DNA of 64,000 bases, from contig NZ_RQZG01000004.1 of NCBI RefSeq assembly GCF_003859805.1, forward strand, positions 1-64,000, read 5' to 3'. Positions 52,820-60,603 of the stretch are shown one piece after another; positions within the stretch are counted from its first letter, which is position 1; every line of letters starts with the position of its first letter. The stretch is from Arachnia propionica. Lineage in GTDB: Bacteria > Actinomycetota > Actinomycetes > Propionibacteriales > Propionibacteriaceae. Under the pieces are notes generated by a model, which saw only the letters and a list, made by a program, of their open reading frames with translations, ran no database searches and was not told where the DNA came from. A program made the position numbers and the translations under genes.

Positions 52820-54004
52820 ATGGAGGTGCTGAGCGCTGCGGAGGCCCGACGGATCAGTCTGGCCGCCCACGGACTCACCGGGCGACGGGGAGGCGCCACC
52901 CGGGCGTCCCTGAGTGCCATGGTGCATCGGCTCCGGGTGCTCCAGCTCGACTCGGTCAACGTCTTCGAGCGCAGCCACTACCTGCCGGCCTTCTCCCGGT
53001 TGGGGACCTACGACAGGAGCCTGCTCGACACCGTCGCCGCCAGCGACCTGACCGAGGCCTGGGCCCACGAGGCGACCCTGGTCCCGGTGGCGGACATCCC
53101 GCTGTTCGCCTTCCGTCGGCATGCGATGCGGCAGCGCCACAGCGCAGGGGTCTACACGGATCAGCCGGAGCTCAGGAGGTGGATCACCGATCAGATCGCT
53201 GAGCGCGGACCGCTCCGGGCCCGCGACCTCGTCCACGACCAGAACCGACGCAGTGGCCCGTGGTGGGGCCTGTCGACGGTCAAGCAGCTGCTGGAGCTCA
53301 TGTTCCTCTTCGGCGACCTCGCCACGGCTCCCCGGATCGGGTTCGAACGCTGCTACGCCCTGCCGGAGCAGGTGTGGCCCGATGAGGTGATCGACGTCGA
53401 TGTCCCGGCGGCCGACGCACACCGGGAGCTGGTGCGTCGCGCCGCGGTGGCCCTGGGAGTGGCGACGGCCGATGACCTCGGCGACTACTTCCGGTTGCGC
53501 ACCGCGCAGGTCACCCCCGCCATCCGGGACCTCGAGGAGTCAGGGGAGCTGGTCCCGGTCCGGGTCGCCGGGTGGGAACGCTCGGGCCGTCCGTCGTCGG
53601 CCTGGCGACACCGGGACGCGACGCTGCCCGCACGGGTCAGCAGGGATGCGATCCTCACCCCCTTCGACCCGGTGGTGTGGTACCGCCCGCGGGCCGAGCG
53701 GCTCCATGACTTCCACTACCGGATCGAGATCTACACTCCCGCGGCGAGGCGTCAGTTCGGGTACTACTGCCTCCCGGTGATGCTGGGAGGTCGCCTCGCC
53801 GGGCGCGTCGACCTCAAGAACGACCGCCAGCGGAAGGTGCTGCGTGTCCAGGCGGCCTGGACCGAACCCCACGCTCCCGGGGATGCACCGGAACGTGTCG
53901 CGACGCTCCTGCGTGAGGCCGCCCGATGGCAGGGCTGTCAGGACTTCGTCGTGCAGGACTGGGGCAATCTCGCCCCGGCGCTCACGGCCGAGCTCATCCG
54001 CTGA
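52820..54004 (+). CDS. YcaQ-type winged-helix DNA glycosylase-like protein
   Basis: This 394-residue protein matches the HTH_42/DUF1006 family (YcaQ, AlkX), in which several winged-helix domains recognise DNA and some members unhook interstrand crosslinks. Seen are VHRLRVLQLDSVNVFERSHYL (about 34-54), WWGLSTVKQLLELMFLFGDL (about 150-169) and a C-terminal FHYRIEIYTPAARRQFGYYC segment (the FDYFHE-x-Y-x-P-like motif). The ATG at 52820 with AAGGA 6 bases before opens the conserved N-terminus; a longer open frame upstream belongs to another frame of the methyltransferase gene. Confidence 0.87.
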   Translation: MEVLSAAEARRISLAAHGLTGRRGGATRASLSAMVHRLRVLQLDSVNVFERSHYLPAFSRLGTYDRSLLDTVAASDLTEAWAHEATLVPVADIPLFAFRRHAMRQRHSAGVYTDQPELRRWITDQIAERGPLRARDLVHDQNRRSGPWWGLSTVKQLLELMFLFGDLATAPRIGFERCYALPEQVWPDEVIDVDVPAADAHRELVRRAAVALGVATADDLGDYFRLRTAQVTPAIRDLEESGELVPVRVAGWERSGRPSSAWRHRDATLPARVSRDAILTPFDPVVWYRPRAERLHDFHYRIEIYTPAARRQFGYYCLPVMLGGRLAGRVDLKNDRQRKVLRVQAAWTEPHAPGDAPERVATLLREAARWQGCQDFVVQDWGNLAPALTAELIR

Positions 54005-54031
54005 GGTCGTCGCCCACCCGCGCCCCGTCAT

Positions 54032-54180
54032 GTTTCGCCTGTCCTGATGCCGCTTCGCCTGCCATTTTCCCTGCTCGCCTGTCTTGCAACGCAGGCAGAT
54101 CGGAACAGGACAGGTATTTCCACCCCAAGGCAGGCGAAACAGTCACAAGGCAGGCGAAACAGTCACAAGGCAGGCGAAAC
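54032..54180. repeat. Modular palindrome of 20-base units (three inverted plus three direct)
   Basis: Three copies of CAAGGCAGGCGAAAC start at 54126, 54146 and 54166, spaced exactly 20 bases. Reverse-complement relatives with a shared CGCCTG core start at 54032, 54052 and 54072, also 20 bases apart. All three pairs are symmetric about 54106, so the whole region is one imperfect palindrome. The right arm is nearly exact and the left arm is degenerate. It lies between the converging YcaQ-type and YajQ genes. Confidence 0.8.
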
Positions 54181-54228
54181 CGTGGGGGCGTCGGAGAGCG
54201 GGTGGTCAGGGAAGGCAGGAGAGGGCGA

Positions 54229-54720
54229 TCAGCGGTAGTTGACGAACTGCACCGCGAAGTCGTAGTCGGCCTCCTTGATGAGGCGCTGGACCTCCTGCAG
54301 GTGGTCCCGGGACTTGGAGCTGACCCGCAGCTCATCGCCCTGGATCTGCACCTTCACACCCTTCGGGCCCTCGTCACGCACCAGCTTGGAGATCTTCTTC
54401 GCGTCCTCCTGCTTGATGCCCTGCTTGGTGGTGCAGGTGATCCTCCACATCTTCCCGGAGATGCGCGGTTCCCCGGCGTCGAGGGCCTTCAACGACACCC
54501 CGCGCTTGATGAGCTTCGACTGGAACACGTCCAGCACCGCCTTCGCGCGCTCCTCGCCGCTGGACTCGATCTCGATGGCCTCGCCCGACCAGCGGATGGA
54601 GGAATCGGTGCCCTTGAAGTCGAAGCGCTGTGAGACCTCCTTCGCGGCCTGGTTGAGGGCGTTGTCGACCTCCTGGCGGTCAACCTTGCTCACGACGTCG
54701 AACGAGCTGTCAGCGGCCAT
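54229..54720 (-). CDS. yajQ: YajQ-family cyclic-nucleotide/nucleic acid-binding protein
   Basis: This 163-residue protein is a typical Yaj[21 protein letters not shown] at the start, then [13 protein letters not shown] and [20 protein letters not shown]. The family folds into two ferredoxin-like domains and members bind cyclic di-GMP or nucleic acid; in this organism the role is unknown. The ATG at 54720 follows GAGGAGG by 6 bases and gives the family's start; the upstream in-frame extension is ignored. Confidence 0.92.
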   Translation of the reverse strand: MAADSSFDVVSKVDRQEVDNALNQAAKEVSQRFDFKGTDSSIRWSGEAIEIESSGEERAKAVLDVFQSKLIKRGVSLKALDAGEPRISGKMWRITCTTKQGIKQEDAKKISKLVRDEGPKGVKVQIQGDELRVSSKSRDHLQEVQRLIKEADYDFAVQFVNYR

Positions 54721-54804
54721 GGGTCCTCCTCGATCGGGGTTCGGGGTCCCCATTCTGCCAGTTCAGGGCTTAAGGTATCCGCAATCGTCGCACGAGGGGA
54801 GAAC

Positions 54805-56634
54805 ATGACCACCACACCCGATGCCCCCGCACGGCGTGGCTGGCGGAAGGTCGCGGCCCTGAAGGGCGGGACCGCCAGTGACCTGTGGCTCTACCTGCGC
54901 TACCAGACGTTGTCGAAACTGCTGCTGGCCCTGGTGGTGATGCCGCTGTTCAGCCTGCTCGCGACCCTGCTGATCGCCAGCACCGGGCGCGCCAGCATCA
55001 CCTCCGGTGATTTCACGGGCTTCGCCCTCAGCCCCCAGGGGGCGGCCCTCGCGATCACCGCCACACTGCTGGTGGGTCTCCTCGTGGTGCTGGACATCGC
55101 CGCGTTCGTCATCGCCGAGCTGGCGAGGCTCCGGGGAACCCCCATCCGCACCGGTCGACAACTGCTGCTGCGGGCCGTCGGCTCCGTGCCCAGGTTCCTG
55201 CACCCGTCGATGCTGCTCTTCCTGGCCCATGTCGTGGTGGTGGTCCCACTCGCCGGTCTGGGACCGACGCTCAGCGTCCTGTCCTGGGTCAGGATCCCGA
55301 ACTTCGTCACCGAGGTCATCGTCAACTCCACCACGTTGTCCATCCTCTACGTCATCGTGCTGCTGGTGCTGGCGGTGCTGAGCTTCTTCCTCATCGTCAC
55401 GGTGCAGGCCATGTTCACCGATGACCTCAACCCGTGGCAGGCGATGGGTGCCTCCATGAAGTTCGTGAGACGCCACTGGTGGGCGATCACCGTGACCCTG
55501 GTGCGTGGTCCGCTGGTGCTGGGGAGCATCGTGCTGGGGTTCATGGTCGTCGTGTTCGTCGCGCTGGCGCTGCTGGCCCTGCTGCTGCCCGAGAGCGTGA
55601 CCGCGACCCGGTTCAGCGCCGTGCTGGCCACCCTGCTCCTGGCCGGGGCGATCGGCTTCTTCCTGCTGTTCCTGGTCCCCATCGAACTGCGGAACCTGAC
55701 GCGGGCCTATGCGGTCCTCACCGACGCCGTTCCCGTCGGTCCCAGGGAGGAGGTTCGGGTCGCCGATCGTCGCGCCCGTCCCCGACTCGTCGCCGCCGCG
55801 GCTGCCGCGCTGGCTGCCGCCATGGGTGCCTCGGCGCTCGGGGCCCATTTCTTCGAGGAGCTGTTCATCAACGAGCACCGGATCGTGGTGATCGCGCACC
55901 GGGGTGGGGGAGACCTCGACGCCGAGAACTCCCTGGAAGGCGTGGAGGCCGCCATCGGGGCGGGGGCGACGTGGTCGGAGATCGACATCCAGCGCACCAG
56001 GGACGGGGCCTATGTCGTCAACCACGACGCCACGTTCGCCCGTCTGTCCGGGGTGAAGAAGGCGTCCTCCGAGATGACCCTGGCCGAGATCCAGGAGTTG
56101 AGCATCACCAATGCCTTCAGCCCCGGTCGGCCTGCCCGCAGGGTGCCCACCATCGAGCAGATGATGGACGTGGCCAAGGACCGGATCGGACTGTTCGTCG
56201 AGCTGAAGGGCGTCACCGCCGATGAGCGGATGGTCGACGACATGGTCGATCTCATCAAGGAGCGGGGGGTGCAGGACCAGGTCGTGCTCATCGGTCTGGA
56301 CCATGCCCTGATGAGCTACGTGGAGACCACCTACCCCGAGATCCTCACCGGTTACCTCTACTACTTCGGCGTCGGCGACACCGCCAGCCTCGACTTCGAC
56401 TACCTCATCATCGAGGAAGGGGTGGCCTCCTCGTCGAGGGTGCACGAGCTGCAGGAGGCCGGACGCAAGGTGGTGGTGTGGACCGTCAACACCGAGGACT
56501 CCATCAACCGGTTCGCGGGTTCGCGGGTCGACGGGATCATCACCGACGTCCCCGTCGAGGTGGCCGAGGGGGTCGCAGCCAAGCGGGAACGCGATGACCT
56601 GGAACTGATCCTCGACTCGATCCTCGGGGAGTAG
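54805..56634 (+). CDS. Membrane glycerophosphodiester phosphodiesterase
   Basis: This 609-residue protein has an N-terminal membrane half (six to eight helices, residues about 30-340) and a C-terminal GDPD catalytic domain outside the membrane. Catalytic residues are HRGGGDLDAENS (about 364-375), EIDIQRTRDG (about 392-401) and VVWTVNTED (about 555-563). GDPD enzymes hydrolyse glycerophosphodiesters to glycerol-3-phosphate and an alcohol. The membrane part matches the GPDPase membrane domain family. GAGGGGAG is 5-8 bases before the ATG. It diverges from yajQ with 84 bases between the starts. Confidence 0.9.
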   Translation: MTTTPDAPARRGWRKVAALKGGTASDLWLYLRYQTLSKLLLALVVMPLFSLLATLLIASTGRASITSGDFTGFALSPQGAALAITATLLVGLLVVLDIAAFVIAELARLRGTPIRTGRQLLLRAVGSVPRFLHPSMLLFLAHVVVVVPLAGLGPTLSVLSWVRIPNFVTEVIVNSTTLSILYVIVLLVLAVLSFFLIVTVQAMFTDDLNPWQAMGASMKFVRRHWWAITVTLVRGPLVLGSIVLGFMVVVFVALALLALLLPESVTATRFSAVLATLLLAGAIGFFLLFLVPIELRNLTRAYAVLTDAVPVGPREEVRVADRRARPRLVAAAAAALAAAMGASALGAHFFEELFINEHRIVVIAHRGGGDLDAENSLEGVEAAIGAGATWSEIDIQRTRDGAYVVNHDATFARLSGVKKASSEMTLAEIQELSITNAFSPGRPARRVPTIEQMMDVAKDRIGLFVELKGVTADERMVDDMVDLIKERGVQDQVVLIGLDHALMSYVETTYPEILTGYLYYFGVGDTASLDFDYLIIEEGVASSSRVHELQEAGRKVVVWTVNTEDSINRFAGSRVDGIITDVPVEVAEGVAAKRERDDLELILDSILGE

Positions 56635-56696
56635 GTCGACGCCCTCCGGTGGCGTGTCCCACCACCCCTGTGCTATCTTTTGCGAGCTGTCAGCAA

Positions 56697-56780
56697 GGCA
56701 GGTTGCCCGAGTGGCCAAAGGGAGCGGTCTGTAAAACCGTCGGTTCGCCTACGTTGGTTCGAATCCAACACCTGCCACCA
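56697..56780 (+). tRNA. tRNA-Tyr(GTA)
   Basis: Class II tRNA with acceptor GGCAGGT/ACCTGCC, anticodon loop CTGTAAA, a long variable arm and T-loop TTCGAAT in a GTTGG/CCAAC stem. The 3' CCA is encoded (56778-56780). Confidence 0.95.
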
Positions 56781-56782
56781 GA

Positions 56783-56808
56783 CCCCCGGAATCGGATTGA
56801 TCCGGGGG
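56783..56808 (+). terminator. Terminator after tRNA-Tyr
   Basis: CCCCCGGA pairs with TCCGGGGG across a 10-base loop, followed within 12 bases by CTTTTC. Confidence 0.75.
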
Positions 56809-56834
56809 CCTGTGCTTTTCAGGGCGGTCAACGG

Positions 56835-56840
56835 TATCGT
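56835..56840 (+). promoter_or_regulatory. Candidate -10 (TATCGT) for deoD, leaderless start
   Basis: TATCGT ends 6 bases before the ATG at 56847; no Shine-Dalgarno and no clear -35. Confidence 0.35.
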
Positions 56841-56846
56841 CAGGCC

Positions 56847-57557
56847 ATGGCAACCCCACACATCGCATGTGAAGCAGGAGACGTCGCGCCACTGGTCCTG
56901 ATGCCCGGAGACCCCCGTCGCGCCGAACGCATCGCCAGGGAACGGCTCACCGAGGTCCGGCTCGTCTCGGAGGTGCGTGGCATCGGGGTGTGGACCGGTC
57001 TGCTCGACGGGGTTCCCGCCACCGCGATGGCCTCCGGCATGGGGGTCCCCTCCCTGTCGATCTACGCCACCGAGTTGTTCACCCGGTTCGGGGTGAGACG
57101 CATCTGTCGGGTCGGCACCTGCGGTGGGATCTCCCCGGCGGTCAAGGTCCGCGACGTCGTCATCGCCTCGGCCGCACACACCGACTCCGCCGTCGCGACG
57201 CTGCCCATCCCCGGGGTCTCGCTGTCGCTGGCCCCCAGCTTCCCGATGCTGGCCGGTGCCGTGTCGCGGGCCCGTGACGGTGAGGTTCCGGTGCACGTCG
57301 GACCGGTCTACACCTCCGACTTCTTCTACAACTCCCGTACCGACATCGTCGAGGAGCTGGCGAAGGTCGGCACCCTGGCGGTGGAGATGGAGGCGGCAGG
57401 ACTGTACGCGGCGGCGGCCCGCACCCAGGGGGAGGCCCTGGCCGTGCTCACCGTCTCGGACCACCTGGCGGATCACTCCGCGGACCTGACCAGCGAGGAG
57501 CGGGAGGCCATGTTCGCCCATGCCCTCGAGGTCGCCGTCGCGGCGTTGCTGGCCTGA
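56847..57557 (+). CDS. deoD: Purine nucleoside phosphorylase, DeoD type
   Basis: This 236-residue protein is a hexameric-type purine nucleoside phosphorylase. LMPGDPRRAERIA (about 17-29) holds phosphate-binding residues, RVGTCGGISPAVKVRDVVIA (about 87-106) forms the phosphate loop and VEMEAAGLY (about 178-186) is the nucleoside-binding motif; TVSDHL carries the catalytic Asp. It cleaves purine nucleosides by phosphate in salvage. The ATG at 56847 is chosen because family members begin with M-x-T-PHI-x-A; the longer open frame upstream runs through tRNA-Tyr. Confidence 0.93.
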   Translation: MATPHIACEAGDVAPLVLMPGDPRRAERIARERLTEVRLVSEVRGIGVWTGLLDGVPATAMASGMGVPSLSIYATELFTRFGVRRICRVGTCGGISPAVKVRDVVIASAAHTDSAVATLPIPGVSLSLAPSFPMLAGAVSRARDGEVPVHVGPVYTSDFFYNSRTDIVEELAKVGTLAVEMEAAGLYAAAARTQGEALAVLTVSDHLADHSADLTSEEREAMFAHALEVAVAALLA

Positions 57558-57569
57558 CCAACCCCCGAT

Positions 57570-57598
57570 TTGTGTCCGTGGCTTCCGCCGTGTAATGT
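57570..57598 (+). promoter_or_regulatory. Promoter for tRNA-Thr
   Basis: TTGTGT at 57570 and TAATGT at 57593 are separated by 17 bases; transcription would start just before the tRNA at 57612. Confidence 0.6.
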
Positions 57599-57611
57599 TT
57601 CCCGACGGCTG

Positions 57612-57684
57612 GCCCCTATAGCTCAGTAGGCAGAGCGTCTCCATGGTAAGGAGAAGGTCTGCGGTTCGATTCCGCATGGGGGCT
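57612..57684 (+). tRNA. tRNA-Thr(GGT)
   Basis: Acceptor GCCCCTA/TGGGGGC, anticodon loop ATGGTAA in a TCTCC/GGAGA stem, T-loop TTCGATT in a GCGG/CCGC stem. CCA is not encoded. Confidence 0.94.
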
Positions 57685-57686
57685 CT

Positions 57687-57720
57687 TGTTCAGGCCCGGG
57701 ATCCGTCCCGGGCCGGAACA
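57687..57720 (+). terminator. Stem-loop after tRNA-Thr
   Basis: GGCCCGGGA pairs with TCCCGGGCC around TCCG, extended by TGTTC/GAACA, and followed by TTTC. It lies between tRNA-Thr and tRNA-Met. Confidence 0.6.
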
Positions 57721-57724
57721 TTTC

Positions 57725-57800
57725 GACGGGGTAGCTCAGTCGGTAGAGCAAGCGGCTCATAATCGCTGTGTCGCGGGTTCAAGTCCCGCCCTCGTCACCA
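57725..57800 (+). tRNA. tRNA-Met(CAT), elongator
   Basis: Acceptor GACGGGG/CCTCGTC, anticodon loop CTCATAA, T-stem GCGGG/CCCGC, encoded CCA. The first pair is G-C, unlike the mismatched first pair of initiator tRNA. It directly precedes the zinc-type L33 gene. Confidence 0.94.
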
Positions 57801-57849
57801 CTGATCGCCCACCTGCGCATCCGCGCCCCGAACAGCAAGGAAGAAGATC

Positions 57850-58020
57850 ATGGCCAAGAAGGGTCAGGACGTCCGTCCGAAGATCACGCTCGCCTGCACC
57901 GAGTGCAAGGAGCGCAACTACATCACCAAGAAGAACCGTCGCAATGATCCCGACCGGATCGAGCTGAACAAGTTCTGCCCGCGCTGCCGCACCCACCGCG
58001 CGCACCGCGAGACCCGCTGA
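57850..58020 (+). CDS. rpmG: Ribosomal protein L33, zinc-ribbon type
   Basis: This 56-residue L33 carries both zinc-binding pairs, CTEC (residues 16-19) and CPRC (43-46). It is the normal form that the cysteine-free copy at 13504 would replace when zinc is scarce. It follows tRNA-Met after 49 bases with AAGGAAGAAG upstream of the ATG, and is followed by a strong terminator. Confidence 0.95.
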   Translation: MAKKGQDVRPKITLACTECKERNYITKKNRRNDPDRIELNKFCPRCRTHRAHRETR

Positions 58021-58027
58021 GCCGCAA

Positions 58028-58060
58028 CGTGAAGGCCGCCCCTGAGGGGCGGCCTTCACG
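58028..58060 (+). terminator. Terminator after L33
   Basis: A perfect 15-base stem starting CGTGAAGGCCGCCCC with a TGA loop, followed by TTTCCC. Confidence 0.85.
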
Positions 58061-58067
58061 TTTCCCA

Positions 58068-58073
58068 TAGAAT
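58068..58073 (+). promoter_or_regulatory. Candidate -10 (TAGAAT) for hadA, leaderless start
   Basis: TAGAAT ends 6 bases before the ATG at 58080, right after the L33 terminator, with no Shine-Dalgarno. Confidence 0.4.
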
Positions 58074-58079
58074 TCGGCC

Positions 58080-58508
58080 ATGCCGATTTCTGCCGAGCAC
58101 GTCGGGCGCAGCTACCCGCCCGCACCCGCCTACCGTGTCAGTCGTGCGAAGATCGCCGAGTTCGCGACGGCGTTGAAGGACCACAACCCGGCCTACCTGG
58201 GGGAGGACCCGATCGCCCCACCCACCTTCGCCGCGGTGATCGCCGCCCAGGCCTGGGGGGCGCTGTTCGACGACGAGGAGCTGGGGCTCGCGCTCAACCG
58301 CATCGTCCACGCCGACCAGGCCTTCGACTTCCACCGCCCGCTCCGGGAGGGTGACGACGTGGTGGCCGAACTCACCATCGAGAAGGTCCGTGGTCGGGGA
58401 ACCCTGGACATGATCACGGTGCTGGTGAGACTCACCGTCGACGGTGAACCCGTGTGCGATGCCCGCTCCACCCTGATGCACAACCGCGAGGAGGCCACCC
58501 ATGCCTGA
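58080..58508 (+). CDS. hadA: HadA-like (R)-hydroxyacyl dehydratase subunit
   Basis: This 142-residue protein is a MaoC-like hot-dog fold (SRAKIAEFATALKDHNPAY near 21-39, APPTFAAVIAAQAW near 46-59) of the FAS1-like dehydratase N-terminal type. In mycobacteria HadA is the non-catalytic partner of HadB in the FAS-II 3-hydroxyacyl dehydratase. It precedes hadB, murB and secE as in other actinomycetes. Its stop overlaps the hadB start by 8 bases. Confidence 0.88.
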   Translation: MPISAEHVGRSYPPAPAYRVSRAKIAEFATALKDHNPAYLGEDPIAPPTFAAVIAAQAWGALFDDEELGLALNRIVHADQAFDFHRPLREGDDVVAELTIEKVRGRGTLDMITVLVRLTVDGEPVCDARSTLMHNREEATHA

Positions 58509-58908
58509 GATCCAGCCCGGCACCAGTCTCGGCGAGCTGCGGGTGCCCATCACCCGCTCCGATGTGGTGCGCTACTCGGGGGCCTCCACCGACTTCAACG
58601 AGATCCACTTCTCCGACCGGCACGCCCGGGCCATCGGGCTGCCCGGGGTGCTGGCCCACGGCATGTGGACCATGGGCGCGGGGCTGAGGCTCGTCACCGA
58701 CTGGATCGAGGACCCGGCGCGGGTGGTGCGCCACCAGGTCCGCTTCACCCGCCCCGTCGTGGTGCCCGACACCGATGAGGGCACCGAGGTGGTCTACACC
58801 GGTGAGGTCACGGCCGTCTCGGAGGGGATCGCGACGGTGAGTCTCACCGCCACCTGTGGGGACGACGCGGTGCTCGGGGCCGCCCGTGTGGAGGTGCGTG
58901 TTGACTGA
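58501..58908 (+). CDS. hadB: HadB-like (R)-hydroxyacyl dehydratase subunit
   Basis: This 135-residue MaoC-type hot-dog protein has the catalytic hydratase motif YSGASTDFNEIHFSDRHARAIG (catalytic Asp and His near residues 31 and 36) followed by GVLAHGMWTMG. It would dehydrate 3-hydroxyacyl thioesters in fatty acid chain elongation with HadA. The start overlaps hadA by 8 bases; the murB start overlaps its stop. Confidence 0.9.
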   Translation: MPEIQPGTSLGELRVPITRSDVVRYSGASTDFNEIHFSDRHARAIGLPGVLAHGMWTMGAGLRLVTDWIEDPARVVRHQVRFTRPVVVPDTDEGTEVVYTGEVTAVSEGIATVSLTATCGDDAVLGAARVEVRVD

Positions 58909-59938
58909 CTCGACCATGCTGAGGGATCACACCACCTTCCGGATCGGAGGGCCGGCCCGTCGTCTCGTCACCGCGACGAGCGAGCAGGAGATCGTGGCGA
59001 CCGTGCAGGACTGCGACGCCCGTGGCGAACCCCTGCTGCTGCTCGGCGACGGCTCGAACGTGCTCGTGGCCGACGAGGGATTCGACGGCACCGTGCTGAA
59101 GCTGGCCAATCGGGGCATGGAGCACAACTCGGAGGCCTGCTACGGCGTCGAGGTCCGGGTCGGGGCCGGGGAGACCTGGGACGACTTCGTCGCCCACTGC
59201 GTCGCCAACGAGTGGTCCGGTCCGGAGGCGTTGTCCGGCATCCCCGGAAGCGTCGGGGCCAGCCCCATCCAGAACATCGGGGCCTACGGTGCCGAGGTCG
59301 GGGCCTTCGTCCAGCAGGTGCGGACCTGGGACCGCCGCACCGGGGGCATCCGGACGATCTTCGCCGCCGACTGCAGGTTCGGCTACCGCACCTCGATCTT
59401 CAAGCAGGACCCCGGGCGGTTCGTCGTCATCGCCGTGACCTACCAGATGAGGCTGGGACAGATGAGCCAGCCGGTGCGTTACCCCGAACTCGCAGCGGCC
59501 CTCGGTGTCGAGCCGGGGGAGCGGGCCGGGGCGACGCGGGTGCGGGAGACCGTGCTGCGCATCCGAGCAGGCAAGGGCATGGTGCTGGACGAGGAGGACC
59601 GTGACTCCTGGTCGGCGGGGTCGTTCTTCACCAACCCGCTGCTCACGCCCGAGCAGGCCGACGCCCTTCCGGAGGATGCGCCCCGGTTCCCGGCCGGGGA
59701 CCTGGTCAAGACCAGCGCGGCCTGGCTGATCTCCCGGGCCGGTTTCCCCAAGGGGCACCCGGGCCGGGGGAGGGCCCGGTTGTCCTCGAAGCACGTCCTG
59801 GCGCTGACCAATCACGACGGCGCGAGTGCCGCGGACCTCATCGCCCTGGCCAGGGAGGTGCGCGATGGGGTCGAGGCCCGGTTCGGCATCCGCCTGACCC
59901 CCGAGGTCAACCTCATCGGGCTCAGCCTCGACGACTGA
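58901..59938 (+). CDS. murB: UDP-N-acetylenolpyruvoylglucosamine reductase
   Basis: This 345-residue flavoprotein makes UDP-MurNAc, the second committed step of peptidoglycan synthesis. FAD-binding TTFRIGGPARRL (about 10-21), GDGSNVL (about 48-54), GIPGSVGASPIQNIGAYG (about 110-127), the catalytic Ser in WSAGSFFTNP (about 237-246) and the final EVNLIG Glu are present. TTG 58901 is chosen since it is 7 bases after GGAGG and overlaps the hadB stop; GTG 58898 and ATG 58916 are alternatives. Confidence 0.93.
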   Translation: MTDSTMLRDHTTFRIGGPARRLVTATSEQEIVATVQDCDARGEPLLLLGDGSNVLVADEGFDGTVLKLANRGMEHNSEACYGVEVRVGAGETWDDFVAHCVANEWSGPEALSGIPGSVGASPIQNIGAYGAEVGAFVQQVRTWDRRTGGIRTIFAADCRFGYRTSIFKQDPGRFVVIAVTYQMRLGQMSQPVRYPELAAALGVEPGERAGATRVRETVLRIRAGKGMVLDEEDRDSWSAGSFFTNPLLTPEQADALPEDAPRFPAGDLVKTSAAWLISRAGFPKGHPGRGRARLSSKHVLALTNHDGASAADLIALAREVRDGVEARFGIRLTPEVNLIGLSLDD

Positions 59939-59940
59939 TT

Positions 59941-59969
59941 TTCAGACCATGGCGAGGATGCGTTACCAT
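59941..59969 (+). promoter_or_regulatory. Promoter of the tRNA-Trp-secE-nusG transcript
   Basis: TTCAGA at 59941 and TACCAT at 59964 are 17 bases apart, about 50 bases before the tRNA. Confidence 0.5.
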
Positions 59970-60021
59970 TGAGGTCTGGCGAGGTCGCATGCGCCCTGAC
60001 AAGGGTGCTGCGTCACGCCGA

Positions 60022-60094
<73 letters not shown>

Positions 60095-60112
60095 CGAAGC
60101 ACACGCTTCACG

Positions 60113-60138
60113 GCCTGCCACCCAGTGGGTGGGCAGGC
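60113..60138 (+). terminator. Hairpin between tRNA-Trp and secE
   Basis: GCCTGCCACCC pairs with GGGTGGGCAGGC with one bulged G, then ATTTCGTTTG. It may attenuate or mark the 3' end of the tRNA transcript. Confidence 0.5.
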
Positions 60139-60168
60139 ATTTCGTTTGTTGGACCGAAGGGATTGCGC

Positions 60169-60603
60169 GTGAGCGACGACAAGACTCAGCAGGGCGGGGA
60201 CGAGGATCTCCCCGAGGCTGACCCCGTCGCCGACGACGAGGTGATCTCGGACCTCGAGGAGCAGTTCGACGAGGAGACCGAGGACGGGGACGAGAAGGCC
60301 GAGGACAAGCCCAGGGCCGTCACCCGCAGGACGTCCAAGGCCCCGGTCAAGAAGAACGTTCCCACGAAGAAGCGCTCCGAGAGCACCCACGAGGAGCACG
60401 ACCCCTACCAGGCCAGGAACCCCGCCCAGTTCGTCCGACAGTCCGCCGGTGAGCTGAAGAAGGTCGTGTGGCCCACCTGGAACGAGCTGACGACGCTGTT
60501 CGCCGTCGTGCTGGTGTTCGTTCTGTTCATGGTCCTCTACGTCGGTGTGCTGGACGCCGCCTTCGGATGGACCCTGCTGAAGCTGTTTGGAGGAACCGCG
60601 TGA
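60169..60603 (+). CDS. secE: Preprotein translocase subunit SecE
   Basis: This 144-residue protein has a long acidic and then basic N-terminal extension, followed by the SecE core: QFVRQSAGELKKVVWPTWNEL (about 89-109) and one membrane helix (about 110-130). It clamps SecY in the translocase. The GTG at 60169 follows AAGGGA; the upstream frame passes through the tRNA. Stop and nusG start overlap (GTGA). Confidence 0.93.
   Translation: MSDDKTQQGGDEDLPEADPVADDEVISDLEEQFDEETEDGDEKAEDKPRAVTRRTSKAPVKKNVPTKKRSESTHEEHDPYQARNPAQFVRQSAGELKKVVWPTWNELTTLFAVVLVFVLFMVLYVGVLDAAFGWTLLKLFGGTA

Noticed and set aside
54126-54185. Possible CRISPR array (three direct repeats)
   Set aside because: The 15-base units are separated by only five bases and the same cores occur inverted on the other side; there are no spacers and no cas genes nearby.
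57725-57800. Initiator tRNA-fMet
   Set aside because: The first acceptor pair is G-C, while initiator tRNA has a mismatch at this position.
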